Assembly (NCBI RefSeq): GCF_027580225.2
Contig: NC_073357.2
Span: forward strand, 44,416,001 to 44,480,000
DNA from: Misgurnus anguillicaudatus
Lineage: Eukaryota; Chordata; Actinopteri; Cypriniformes; Cobitidae
Direction of reading: 5' to 3'
Length of the DNA: 64,000 bases
Position numbers and translations under genes: made by a program. Shown here in pieces: positions 52,946 to 63,822 of this stretch. Numbering within the stretch: position 1 is the first letter of the stretch; each line of letters begins with the position of its first letter. The notes below the pieces were generated by a model, which was given only the letters and a program-made list of their open reading frames with translations, was not told where the DNA came from and made no database searches.

Positions 52946-53118
52946 CTGAGAGATGGGTTGGATTACGAATACCCAGCCTTAGAGAGGATTTACTCGCAGG
53001 TACTCTGGCTGTTCTCCAGACATGGAGTAAGTGATGGCTGCATTAGTGCTGTAATCATCATCGTGTGCAGCCACTCGCAGAAAACTGGTACCGATCATTG
53101 TGTCCTCTCGCAGGAAAT
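52946..53118 (-). CDS. Cadherin exon 4 of window: first half of EC repeat, with in-frame TAA
   Basis: 173-bp exon, phase 1 in and phase 0 out, ending CTCAG|gtcagc. It encodes FLREDTMIGTSFLRVAAHDD and then an ITYSMSGEQPEYLR strand, all strongly CadN-like. The next 16 codons should read like VNP-x-TGWVYVNQPISQ. Here they read VNPL, a stop (TAA at 52979-52981), then GWVFVIQPISQ. The homology resumes in the same frame on both sides, so this is a nonsense change rather than an intron. A second GT donor (CTGCGA|gtaaat, after 52994) would give a 125-bp exon, also ending in phase 0 and lacking exactly those 16 codons. Confidence 0.85.
52979..52981 (-). pseudogene. Premature in-frame stop codon (TAA) in cadherin exon 4
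   Basis: Read on the minus strand, the codons run CGA GTA AAT CCT CTC TAA GGC TGG GTA. The stop sits where family members have Thr of the TGW turn. Flanking residues match the family in frame on both sides, and the other 14 exons are open, so the gene otherwise looks constrained. The cause may be a sequencing or assembly error, a segregating null allele, recent inactivation, or a stop bypassed by the alternative donor at 52992-52993. The nearby N-to-I change (VFVIQPISQ against an expected VNQPISQ) could hint at relaxed constraint. Confidence 0.75.
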
Positions 53119-53256
53119 CTGTCGAAAGAAGACATAAGGTGCTTAAAACCAAGTGGGCTGGAAACACTAATGCTGATACGCATTCAGAAGATGGTCTTAA
53201 ACTGTTAAAGCTCGTGCGCAATAATCTTGAAAGAGCAATGAATGGGAGTCGCTTAC

Positions 53257-53427
53257 ACTCATAGCGCAAGTTCTCAAATTTGGGGCTGTTGTCATTCTCA
53301 TCCATGATTTGGATGTTGAGTTGGCAGATGCCTATGAGCGGGTCTGCCGCTTGATCGGTGGCCGTCACTGTTACCGCGTACTCTCTCTGCCTTTCACGAT
53401 CAAACTTGATTGCAGTTGCAATAGCAC
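53257..53427 (-). CDS. Cadherin exon 3 of window: second half of EC repeat with DENDN linker
   Basis: 171-bp exon, phase 1 in and phase 1 out. It encodes FDRERQREYAVTVTATDQ (the DRE calcium motif and the ATD strand), then QIMDENDNSPKFENLRYE, a canonical DxNDNxPxF inter-repeat linker. Its acceptor is gtcattcag and its donor GAGT|gtaagc is close to consensus. The last base T combines with AT from exon 4 to give Tyr, so the next repeat opens YEYFLRED. The neighbouring intron to exon 4 is only 138 bp, by far the shortest in the gene. Confidence 0.92.
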
Positions 53428-53910
53428 CTGAATGACAATGATAAAAAAAATTACCAGGTTTAACAAACACTTCTTAAATTCTCAAAAAAGGCCCTTGTAC
53501 TGTATATAATGATGAAATAGATATTTCATAAAGGAAATGTACAAATGGTGTATATTTTTACATCGTGTACCTGGATTCACCTCACTTTGTCAAATCTTTA
53601 CAGCTCCCCATTTGATTTTGAAAAGTCATCGTAAATGTGTCTCACGTTTTCTCTCACTGCAATGCACTCCTATTTTTTCACTTTATTCTTGTCCATAAAA
53701 GGCACAATGATTGAGGTCCACTGAAAAGTTACATTTCACAAGGCATTCAATTTCTTTAAAAAGTGGGCTTGAGACGACATATTTAAATGCTGTCTTTTCT
53801 TTCCATCCGAGAGTTGGCACCTTCTGAAAGGCTATGATTATAGTGAATTAAACTCAAGTTTGAATTCATGAAAATACTTGAATTCCATAGTAAGTGGCAA
53901 CCAAAGAGAG

Positions 53911-53949
<39 letters not shown>

Positions 53950-54192
53950 AATAGAGAGAGACTCAACTAAGACCTGATGAGATTATTAGAGTGTGCTTAA
54001 TTGGAAATATTAAAAAGGCTGCATTAACCAGTTCCCCCTTACGTAACTAATAATGTACTGTGCCTCTTATACTCTTTCCAAAAATCATCTAAATGACTTT
54101 TGATTAAGTTCAGAGCAATTACAACCATCTACCTTCATATTCTCAGTACAGTTCATTCCTTATTGTGTGTAAGTGCGTTATTATCATTGTAC
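53428..54192. other. Intron between exons 3 and 2
   Basis: 765 bp, A/T-rich, with a (GA)n run at about 53904-53948. Nothing else recognised. Confidence 0.6.
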
Positions 54193-54361
54193 CCGTTTCT
54201 GGATCGATGCTGAATGCAGGAACAGTGCTGTCTTTATGCATGAACCCATATGTTACTTTTCCATTGGCTCCTTCTTCCGCATCTAAGGCATGAACCTGTA
54301 GCTCAAATGTCCCAGCTGGATTATTTTCTAAAACCGAGGCTCTGTCCTTATACTCGAGACA
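54193..54361 (-). CDS. Cadherin exon 2 of window: first half of an EC repeat
   Basis: 169-bp exon starting in phase 0 with a Cys codon (CLEYKDRASVLEN) and ending in phase 1 inside the Gly codon of an IDPETG turn. It carries the N-terminal Glu of the calcium site (VLENNPAGT), an LDAEEGANGKVTYGF strand pair and FSIDPETG, all standard EC landmarks. The acceptor is ttcacag and the donor is acgG|gtacaa. It joins exon 3 to complete one full EC repeat. The conserved CLEY opening is also typical of CadN-type repeats, as I recall the family. Confidence 0.9.
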
Positions 54362-54865
54362 CTGTGAACATAGAAGTAGAGAAAGAAAGTGAGAAAATGA
54401 AAGTCAGAGCCAGATGTCACAAGATAAGGAGGGCCACAGCAGTTATATAGCAGACACTTTCCTATAGCGAGTGATGTACGGTATGGTACACTTATTACAA
54501 AGGCCGAATTCAGCTGAAGCGGCTTGCCTAAAGGCCCTCCGGGGATAGCTGAATTCAGCAGCTCTCTAGTTTTATGAACCTTTAACCTTTGGTTTACTAG
54601 CTTTGGCAAGCTGCAACCACTGGTACAAGGCAACCAAAAATCACACACAAGAGGTGTCATGAAAAAAGGCATTACTGCCTTTAAAATTAAAGTGGGTGCA
54701 CAGTGGCGGCCAGTGACTTCTTTTTTTTTAAGGCGCTCGATGCGAAGTTCGTCACAACATGTATGTAGCCCGTCATGTGTGTGGTTCCTTTTTTCAAAAA
54801 TATTTCTACGTGTCAAGTGATCCTATGTGATCACATGTCACATGCCCACCAGATACGTCTAAAGG

Positions 54866-55202
54866 AAGGTGACCAGATTTTTTAAATGAAAACCGGGGAC
54901 AATTCCTAGTTAAATGGTCAAAATATCATTTGTTGTTATCTATGAATTAAAAAATTGGGACAAAATGTTTTTTTGAAAGTTTTCTTATTATTGTTGTGGG
55001 TTCACTGCAAAAAAATGACTTACTTCTTACTTAATAGTATTTTTGTCTTGTTTTCAGTACAAATATTTAAAAATGTTTAAATCAAGATGCATTTTCTTGA
55101 TAAGCAAATTCACCTAAGAAAAAAATATAACTTTAAGACAAAAATATAAAATTTAAGAGAATTTGTGCTTAAAACATGTAAAAAATCTTTTTCTTGAAAT
55201 AA

Positions 55203-55237
<35 letters not shown>

Positions 55238-55910
55238 TTGCTTGTTTTAAGCACAAATTTGATATTTTGTTCTAAAAATTAGACATTTTTTCCTAAGGTC
55301 ATTTTGCCCATCGAGAAAATGCATCTTGACTTAAGAATTTTTTTATATTTGTACTGAAAACAAGAGAAAAATACTAATAAGAAAGTCATTTTTTGCAGTG
55401 TTTCTAATTCAATTAATTAAAAACAATTTCATTAGCCTAAATCTAATTTTTAATGCAAAATGTAAACTTATTTAGCCTACAACAAAACAAATGCTCAGAA
55501 CCATACTGTGATCAGTTCACTTCATTGGTTTATTATTTTAATTTAACATGAGTAGTTAGTACCTTAACCCGTTATAACTTCAACTGTTTTCATATTTTAT
55601 GATAACTTGATTAATGATAATGACGCTTGCCGCTTTCTCATGTGTCTCGTAGTAAATTCTTCATCACTAAATCAGTGGCGTGCGCAAGTTATCAATAGCT
55701 CGTGGCTCCCTCAGCTGGTGAAAATAATAATTACATGATTGCTCCGGTCTGGTACTACAAACGCTACATGTTGATCAGGTTTTTCAGTGTATTTCTGGTT
55801 GTTTTGGACGTGCTGTAAAATGGGGACATTTCCGGGGACAGCTCCAGTTGGGGACAGAACACCAAAAAACGTGACTGTCCCTGGAAAACGGGGACGTCTG
55901 GTCACCTTAG
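54866..55910. mobile_element. TIR element (aaggtgaccagat) nested in copy C
   Basis: aaggtgaccagattttttaa with aaaaccggggaca at the left is mirrored by gtccctggaaaacggggacg and tctggtcacctt at the right. Flanks tctaaagg (54858-54865) and tgtaaagg (55911-55918) match 7/8, fitting an 8-bp duplication. Itself split by 55003-55400. Confidence 0.85.
55003..55400. mobile_element. Innermost fold-back element (cactgcaaaaaaatgactta)
   Basis: Left cactgcaaaaaaatgactta, gtcttgttttcagtacaaat and aatcaagatgcattttcttg pair with the right-hand gaaagtcattttttgcagtg, atttgtactgaaaacaag and cgagaaaatgcatcttgact. An (AT)n run at 55204-55234 marks the centre. Confidence 0.9.
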
Positions 55911-56214
55911 TGTAAAGGGTTTATGATAAAAGAGATGCTCGCATTTGCCAGATACTCGCATAATCTCATGCGTAATCAGAGTTTACTGTGAAGGAAGTGT
56001 CTTGCGTGTATATTGTGAATGTGAGCGTCTTTTTTATCATAAATGGTTTTGACGCGTGTGCACCAGGCACTTATTTTGACAAAACACGTGATGCACATGG
56101 TTCACATGACGCAACAAACACATATTGAAAACGCAAACAACACACATGACACTCCGAACACTTATTTTGAATTAGCGCCCCTCGGATGAGCAGTCACGAG
56201 CCGCCACTGGGATT

Positions 56215-57785
56215 GCACTTTAAACAGCTAGAATCCAATGGTCACCAAAACTTCATCCGGACAAAAATGAATTTATAAACAACCAACCAAAGTAACAAAA
56301 TAAACACAGGGATTGAAGGATAGTGAGATAAAACAGATAGAGGGACAGTATAAAGAATGGAAGAAGATGCGATTATATCTTTGGTTCTGTTAAGATTCAT
56401 CTCGCTTTTATAATTGAAGTGCCCTTGAAGTGCCCTTGAATCAATTCCATTTTACTGAATGTGTGAAGATATAAGCTTGGTTAAATTACCACCCACACCG
56501 CTTCTTCATCCTCATCTGTGTGTACTGTATATAAAATCATTAAATAAGAAAACCGTGCCTCCTCTTCATCATTAGTTTACTCAGCTTAAGATTAGATGAG
56601 ACTCAAACATAGTAACTAAATCCGATTAAAATGGCAACGTATTCCCAAATCGGTCCACCGGCCCTTTCTTTGATGGCCACGTCTGACACCTAATTAATAG
56701 CAAGGGACCTGTTTCTATCTAAGATGGTCGCTTTCATTCCCCTGCTAACTAAAATACAGTACTTAGCTCTGTGTTGTTCAATCAGTCAGGTGAGCGCGAA
56801 ATCCCATAAGGTTGGAGGCGCAAACATCAAACCCTGTGCCTCTCATGAGCCCTTCTCATGACCTCCAAAAAGCTGACACTAAAACACACAGGCACTGAGC
56901 ATACAAATGAATGAAGTACACAGAGAGACTATGTAGTCACTGATCTTCACAAGTCCTAATAGTTTGGTATTCCATAACACAGACATGATGGGGAATGGGA
57001 AGAAGTTCACTTCTTAGCTACAACCCCTCCTTTGCACATAAAGAGACATACAAAGAAAAAACACCAAATAACTAGTAGTTTCTGTCATGACAAGCAGATC
57101 GCAAAGAAAAGAAAGAGTGCACAAAGGTAAGACTAAAAAACAGACAAGTTGAAAAAAAAACATCTTGCGCATAAATGTTTTATTTATTAGTTTAGTTTCG
57201 AGAGGTCTTGCTTTGTACACTTTCAACTGTTCAAGACCTGGTATATACAGATATATATCTTACATCATTTTGGGAGAGAAACGTGAACAAAATGCTCCAT
57301 AGACCTGAGGAGACCTAAAGAGAAGTTTTTAAGTAGCCTACCAAACATTGGCTCACAGCCAAGCATCACTGAAGAGCCTAGGGGGGATTAAGACCCTCTA
57401 AAGATCTCCAGCATAGCACTCAACCCGTATTTACTAAGGACCTCAGGCAGAGAGTGGACCCATAATGATTCAGCACATATTTCACAGACTTAATTAAAAC
57501 CGTCTTCGGATGATCAAGTTAAAGCACAGGTTGTCCTGTTAATAATATCTCTTGAGAGGGGATGATAAATAGGGAGGAAAGAGATACAAAATATTTTAGA
57601 GACAGAAGCAAGAGAGAGTAAACAGCTGAAAAAGGTTACTAACCGACCACCGGAAGCTGGGGTAACCAAACATTTTCTGTCATTTATCGATTTTAACAAC
57701 AACGATAGTATATCTAATTGCTTTCAGCCATTTTGTCAGACAAAAAATGTAGATTATAAAAATAGACTATTAATAAACATCATAC
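56215..57785. other. Intron between exons 2 and 1, nothing recognised
   Basis: About 1.6 kb of A/T-rich sequence, no splice-bounded reading frame and no clear TIR element. Confidence 0.45.
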
Positions 57786-57958
57786 CTTTTCAAACACAGG
57801 CTTGTTGTTGTTCACATCATCTACTCCAACAATGACCTGGGCAGTGGCAGAGAGGGACTGGGGACCACCGGAGGCATTGTCATCTGTTGCTGTTATGTTC
57901 AGAGTATATTTCATTCCTTGAAGTTTAGGTGGAGGACTGGAGCGGAGACGGATCAATC
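57786..57958 (-). CDS. Cadherin exon 1 of window: end of an EC repeat
   Basis: 173-bp exon; two leading bases complete a codon from an exon outside the window. It encodes the last strands of an EC repeat, with an NITATDDNASGG segment and a calcium-linker-like DDVNNNKPVFEK end. The acceptor is at 57959-57960 (ag after ccatct) and the donor is AAAAG|gtatg. It ends in phase 0, matching exon 2. The linker reads NNNKP instead of the usual DxNDNxP, a small departure still compatible with calcium coordination. I found no upstream exon between 57959 and 64000, so the preceding intron is at least 6 kb. Confidence 0.88.
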
Positions 57959-59379
57959 CTAGATGGGGTAATAGTCGAAGACATCAAGCACTAATTTTAT
58001 CTTAATCCCACACAAACTTCATTTGAATGTTAATGGCACCTCTTTAAAGTAAATTAACATTAACGTTCTCCATTAATATGATCTTATTGGAATAATATAA
58101 AACAAGTTATACTGAGGTAATGGAATAAACAGTGTCTTTGGGGATATTTACAGTACACTAGCAGTGTTTATTTCTTTTAAAGAAATTAAAGAGATTTAAT
58201 GTTAAAGCTGCAGTCGTCAAGATTTTTTTCCATCATATTCACTGAAATGAACACCATGCTCCGATAGAACAACATAAAATACTGGTCAAATCAGTGCAGG
58301 GCTGTGTAATATCTACCTGTCAATCACAGTTTCTGCACACGCCACAAATCCACCCCTCGTGCGCGTTACAATATTATATGCATCCGCCTGAAGTTCACAT
58401 GTGTGTTAGAAAGAAAACAACCAAGGAAAAAAGGAAACAAAGGATCAATATCAATATCGGACTGGCATAAAAGGTGGAGGGATCTACGAGATTTTAAAGG
58501 TTTCACGCTGGAGATTCAGAGCTTGCCAAGTTTTTTTTCTCGAAAGGTAATTGTGCTTTATCAACCATTGATTGTATTTCTGAGTGTTATGTTAGTAATC
58601 TACAGGGTTCTTATACCTTAGTTAACTTCATATTCAAGGACCTTTCAAGGTTTTTAAGGTCCAATACCCTCAAATTCAAGGACTAAATGTGGTGAGACAT
58701 GTAAGGTTACATTGTGTTACCTTTAAAGATAAATTGTTACAGTTCCCTTTCGAGGGAACTCGCACTGCGTCACTGCGGTATACTTTGAGGACGCCTCCAA
58801 GGGTAATTGCATCTGAATGTGTAGATCAAATTCAACCAATGGTGAGGCTTAACGACAAAGACAGGGTGACGCGGGAGCCAGGAAGTATAGCGCTATCTGA
58901 AATATTGCCAAAGACGGAGTTACAGGGACGCAGGAAGTATGGCAAGGGAGATGCAGCGCCTCGTTCCCTTCTCAGGGACCAACAGTACATACGTAACCCG
59001 AGACATTTTCATGTGTCAAACACAACTATGCAAAAAAAATATTTTCATTCGCATACAGAAGATATAAGCATTTAAAGCAAACAGTTTAGCATGTGTGCGT
59101 TTATGATACACTACACAGGGAATAATATAGATTTTTTTTCAGAAAACTTCTTTTCAAGCACTTTCACTAACTTGTATCTATGTATGTATATTTTCAAAAA
59201 CTTCCCAGGGCGTTGAACCCCCCCCCCAGATTCACAAACTTTCAAGAATTTAGAGTGTTTCAGTACAATACGTTTCAGTCTGACGAGGACGAGCTCAATG
59301 GGAGGTTGCTCGGTGGTAGTGTGGGAAGGGCATGAAAATTGTAAACCTTCAAAATCATCTCAATCCTCCAGAGTTGCCG
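57959..59379. other. Intron upstream of exon 1, with dispersed repeat
   Basis: No cadherin exon found. 58600-59250 looks repetitive (ttcaaggacctttcaaggtt) and encloses a near-palindrome agttccctttcgagggaact at 58741-58760. The open frame at 58689-59075 lies in this repeat and shows no protein-family signature. Confidence 0.4.
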
Positions 59380-60137
59380 ACTGTAGCTTTAAGCAGAATA
59401 TCTTCACAGCAGTGTATAAATCACTTTTGGAACCGGTTATAACTTTTAATATGGTATCTTGGTTAATTTCTTATCAAATGAAAACAGGAAGAAATTAATA
59501 AGAGTAATTAGTCAGGCATCCAAAATTACGCTGTCCCCTCAAATAAATCCAAAAGATCTGCATTATAGTGCAGTCAAGAGGAAGGCTGCTTCCATTTTTA
59601 CAGACCCCCTTCATTATTCGCATCACTTTTTAGCTGCTCCCATCAGTGTGTCGGTTCAGAGCTCCACTGCCCAAAAAGAAAGCTTATAGAAGTTCTTTAT
59701 TCTAACTGCAATTACTACACTGTAAAAAATGTCTGCAGAAATTACAGTATTACTGGCAGCTGGTTGCCAGTAACTTATTTATATTTATTTAACATTTATT
59801 AAGTCCTTTACTGAAAACAGTTTGTTCAAAGTTAAATGAACATAAAACATTTTTCTTTTGTAAAAGTCTTTATCTTCTACAGTAAGTAACTGGCAACCAG
59901 CTCCATAATTACAGCAATTTTTACAATGTATTTTAAACAAGGCCAAATAGATTTTATTAACAGGCTCCAATTTTATTTATTTCTTATAGTTGTGTTTTAT
60001 TAGATTTGTTTGATTTTGTCTGATGTGTGATTGTGTTATATTTTTTTATACATTCAAGCCATCTTTACCCAAGACAATTTACTATAAGTGGTTAATAGAC
60101 AATAACGTTTTTTATTGAATATTGAATTGAATTGAAC
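59380..60137 (+). pseudogene. Decayed 3' end of a LINE retrotransposon
   Basis: Translation in two frames gives NIFTAVYKSLLEPVITFNMV then, after a frameshift, RKKLIRVISQASKITLSPQI and KAASIFTDPLHYSHHFLAAP. This resembles the C-terminal stretch after the reverse transcriptase in L2/Rex-like fish LINE ORF2 (W-x-x-N-L-x-x-x-x-R-x-K-L-x-R-V-x-x-x-ASKI, then a HPL/F-x-x-LPSG region). It ends with ttgaattgaattgaa repeats, a typical 3' tail. 5'-truncated, frameshifted, and interrupted by a MITE at 59717-59930. Confidence 0.6.
59717..59930. mobile_element. MITE (acactgtaaaaaatgtctgc) nested in the LINE remnant
   Basis: acactgtaaaaaatgtctgc and agctggttgccagtaactt at the left pair with aagtaactggcaaccagct and the degenerate gcaatttttacaatgt end on the right. 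214 bp. Confidence 0.75.
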
Positions 60138-60356
60138 TACTCATTAGAGTCTCATACAACTCCTATAGAGGTGGTATACTGTTTTAATTTTTTTTTTTTT
60201 TTTAATAAAACTGAATCTTAATTCTGTCATCACAGAAGTGAAATGCTATGTTAGCATATCACAAAAGGAGCAGATCACCTTTTTCTAAAAACATGCTTAA
60301 CGTAGCTTTGTGTACACAGAATGTGCACACCTGTCGAATTCAGACACACAAGTGAC

Positions 60357-62125
60357 CAGTGTGGGCAGTAACTAGTTACTAGTAACCAGTAACAGTAATA
60401 ATATTACTTTCCCTATTAACTAGTAGTGTAACTAAGTACTAATTAAAATTTGTAATAATATTACAGTTACCATCCCCAAAAATTGTTAGTTTCTCGTGAC
60501 TTTTTGTCACAATTGCTGATGATTTAAAATATAAAAATACAACTACCGGTAACTATTTTCATAATCGTTGTGTGTGTATGCACGTGACAACACAACGCAG
60601 GAAACTAGCTCTTTTTTGTGCTGCCAAAATGTTTGGTTGGTTCCACCTGCTTGCAGATTTTGATAGTTAATAAAGAAAAAGAAGAAAATAGTTTAAGACA
60701 GTTGTACTCTTTATTTATCTGTAACTTTCATGGATTCACAGACTGCAAAAATTATGCAATAGACTCTTTGCAAGCTTAACTTCCGCGTTTGACTCAAGGG
60801 TGCTCTTTAGTTTCCGGTACCGAAGATTTAAAGCGGGGTGATGGCAGAATCACTAAAATGTACTGGATTTACCCAAATTTACAATCTATGATGTATGAAG
60901 AATTGTCCAGATGTGCAAACTCGAGAAAGGTCGCAAGTTTTATGTGTCGTCTTATCGCTGTAATGATTAAGATATGTTCAGCTAGCCTTATATTGTGCTG
61001 TTTTTATGATTCGTCCACCAGTCTGATCACGTTACTGTAGTAATACATTAACGTCTTTGTAATGTTGTCTTAAAATGTCAGGAGATGCATACTGTTACTG
61101 TTATATGAGGGAAAAAGCAACACCAACTGCAGCAAAACTGATAGCTTAAATCTAAAGTTCAGAGTTCTGTTTTGAGTTTTTATTGTTTTATTTTGGTATA
61201 TTCACATCGATTTTCAAAACATTTTTACTTGGTTATTTTTGAGTTAGTATCTTGAAACATTAGAGGATGTAAAGAACAAAGCAAAAAGGACTATTGACTA
61301 TGGTAAAGTCCGTTTGAGAAATCTATATTTTTTCCATTATTTGTTTATCCCTGGTTCTGTTTGTATATTTTAATACGCCTTTATTTAGTTTGTTGTGTGT
61401 TATTTTTCTCTGAAGTTATTCTTGTTGTCATTGATATAAATTTTCTATTTGCATTTTTAATTAATAAAGCATACATAAATACACAAAATACGAGTTTTTA
61501 CTGTTCTAAAATTTAGCTTGTAGAATCACAGATGTTATTTTTGCTAGTATTGATGATAACAATTATACAAAATTTAGAAGCATATCAACAACAGATGAAT
61601 AGCACAACTACCTGTGCAATTTCTAGCTAAAACAAGTGGTAATGCAGATACAGGGTAGCAGTGTACAAGTCGTCATGCTTTCCAGTAAGTCCAATGCTGT
61701 AAACACTGACACACAGCAGTGGTGGTTAGAAGATCTGTCCTCATATCTTTTACAATATACTTTCATACGTTTAAATGTCATTATGATAGTAAGTGTTGAG
61801 TATAAGTTATTTCTATATAAAGTAAACAAGCGTCAACAAAATTAGCTGTGTTGTTTTGACTGTTTGGGCAACCAACGTTCCCGAATATCATAGCACTCTA
61901 TGACTGGCGGAAGTAGTCCAGCATCATAAGATTTCACTGGAAATACACCAAGCGCCGCCATGCATAGAGTCCATTACCAATTTTTGTGGTAACTAATTAC
62001 TGTTGGCTAGGAGTAAAAAGTAAAGAATAGCATTACTTTTGAAAGGTGTAACTAGTAATGGAACCACTGAGCCACTGCAGCCCAATGAGTAATATTAAAT
62101 TTTTTGAGTAAGTAGCCCAACACTG
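60357..62125. mobile_element. hAT-like non-autonomous element, about 1.77 kb
   Basis: Left end cagtgtgggcagtaactagt, right end gtaagtagcccaacactg; the outer CAGTGT-GGGC / GCCC-ACACTG pair as a short TIR. Flanks caagtgac (60349-60356) and taagtgac (62126-62133) agree at 7/8. The largest frames (about 83 codons) show no transposase motif. Confidence 0.8.
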
Positions 62126-62133
62126 TAAGTGAC

Positions 62134-63394
62134 GTTGATGATCAAATCTGATCTAAGCAGACCAGCTGAAATTTAGGTTGTATTCACCATACTATACATA
62201 TATACTGCAGCGCTACTATATAAACTCTCATTGCAAACATTAGAGCTCATAAAAGACACTAAACACACGAGTGCTTGCTATGGATATACAAGGCCATGAA
62301 GACAAATTTTCACCCCTCATTCATAAATCACAGAGATTTTATCTGACCTTTAAGATTATATTTGACGTTTTTGAGGTTTTTACTACAGTATGTAAAATCC
62401 ATTTTATGTTTTTTTATGGATGAATATACGTGTGGGTGTGCGAGGGCTGTCGTAATGCTTCACACGCTGCGTCTTATCTACGTAGACAGCTGGAGTCGGC
62501 GCCTACGTGACCCTCCGCAGTCCGCTATACAGTAGCATCTCTTTCAGGAGAGCATGTTAGACCCTGCTGCATTCAGCTCGACATTCATAATCTGAGGAGC
62601 ATGGTGACTGCTATCTTCAGCTCACAGCAATGGGACATTAAAGAAACCGGCATGTCAACTGACACAGGCTTGGCAGGAGGGAAGTCACATGTACCCTAGT
62701 TTCTTGAATTGATTCTAATGCATAACGCTAGTTCTTTTGTGGCAAGACTCAGAGGAAAAAGAACATGTAATCAATTCTAATTCAATCTGAACATACCCGC
62801 ACTAGCATATCAATCCCCCCACCACCCCCGGCCTTTAAATTTCAGCGGAGGCTGAAATGAATGTGTGTGTTTGTGTATTTTGTGCAAACTAGGAGGCTCG
62901 TCACAGGTTCTAGTTCTATTCTCTAGACAGTTGTATTAACTGCAGGCTATAACAGCCGTGCGCTAATCTGTTTGAGACCTCGGTTAACTAGAGATTGTTT
63001 TAACCGTGCAGAGGGCCCTCTAAGTAATACATTGCCCAAGTGATTCTAGACAGAATTAAATAAAGTGCTTGAACTCAGATTATAAATATTGACAAACTGG
63101 CAGTTCAAGCAATGAAAATCTGTATTGCAGTCAGGATCTATGTGTGATTTATCTGTCCTTGAGCTCGAAGTGCCCGTTACGATCAGTATGTGGTACACTG
63201 GTGGATTCTGGAACAATACACAGATGCAAGAGGCAGCCAGCACATATCAGTGCACATCAGAGATAGAGACGATGTTTCCCTAGGGGTACGACAAGCAAAT
63301 GTCTTTGTACATGAGGTGGGGGCATCCCATTGGCATTCTCCTTATGCCAGTCTCTATCACTGTCATGTTCCCATACAAGGCACTTTGAGTTTAT
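62134..63394. other. Intron or upstream sequence, nothing recognised
   Basis: Checked for an upstream cadherin exon. A candidate at 63120-63220 (minus strand) has an acceptor-like ag but no donor and no EC motif. Confidence 0.4.
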
Positions 63395-63822
63395 ACTCTT
63401 AAAAATAAAGGTTACTGAAAAGTTCTTTAAATGGTTCCGTAAAGAACACTAAACATCGACAGGCTCTTTCTGTTGCCTTTCTGTCCGAAAAAAAAAAATG
63501 GTCCCAAGTGTCACTAGGGCATCACCCTTTGAAGATTTGTATTCATTTGGTACCAATATGTACCATTGAGGTAATAATATGAACTCTGTAGGTGCAAATG
63601 TGTACTCTGTGAAAGGGTACAGCCCCCGGGACAGCTAGGGGACTTTTTTGGACCATTTTTTCTTGACAGTGTGGTGAAAAAGCTTCTACTGACTACAAAA
63701 AAGTTAAAAAAAAATGGTTCTTTTAGGAACCTTGCACTAAAAGCTTTTTGGTGAACCAAAAGTGGTTATTTTATGGCATCGAAGCGAATTACTGTTTCTA
63801 GCACCTTTATTTTTTTAAGAGT
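63395..63822. mobile_element. MITE (actcttaaaaataaagg) with nested element
   Basis: actcttaaaaataaaggtta and gcacctttatttttttaaga-gt form the TIR. At about 63509-63655 an inner element (cactagggcatcaccctttg / gtgaaagggtacagcccc) of the 40241-40990 family is inserted. Confidence 0.75.

Larger units (their letters stand above)
54701..56209. mobile_element. hAT-like fold-back MITE, copy C, inverted and interrupted
   Basis: Starts cagtggcggccagtgacttc and ends cagtcacgagccgccactg, that is, the 18951/47389 family in opposite orientation. The halves ending agatacgtctaaagg and starting gggtttatgataaaagagat are separated by 1,045 bp of another element. Target duplication is not clear (tgggtgca / ggattgca). 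Confidence 0.85.

Noticed and set aside
58689..59075. 128-codon plus-strand open frame
   Set aside because: Lies inside dispersed repeat sequence around an agttcccttt near-palindrome; no protein signature.
63046..63243. Possible upstream cadherin exon on the minus strand (frames reading NPPVYHILIV and DRNGHFELKDR)
   Set aside because: There is an acceptor-like ttgttccag but no GT donor in frame, and neither frame has DxNDN, DRE or other EC landmarks at the right spacing.
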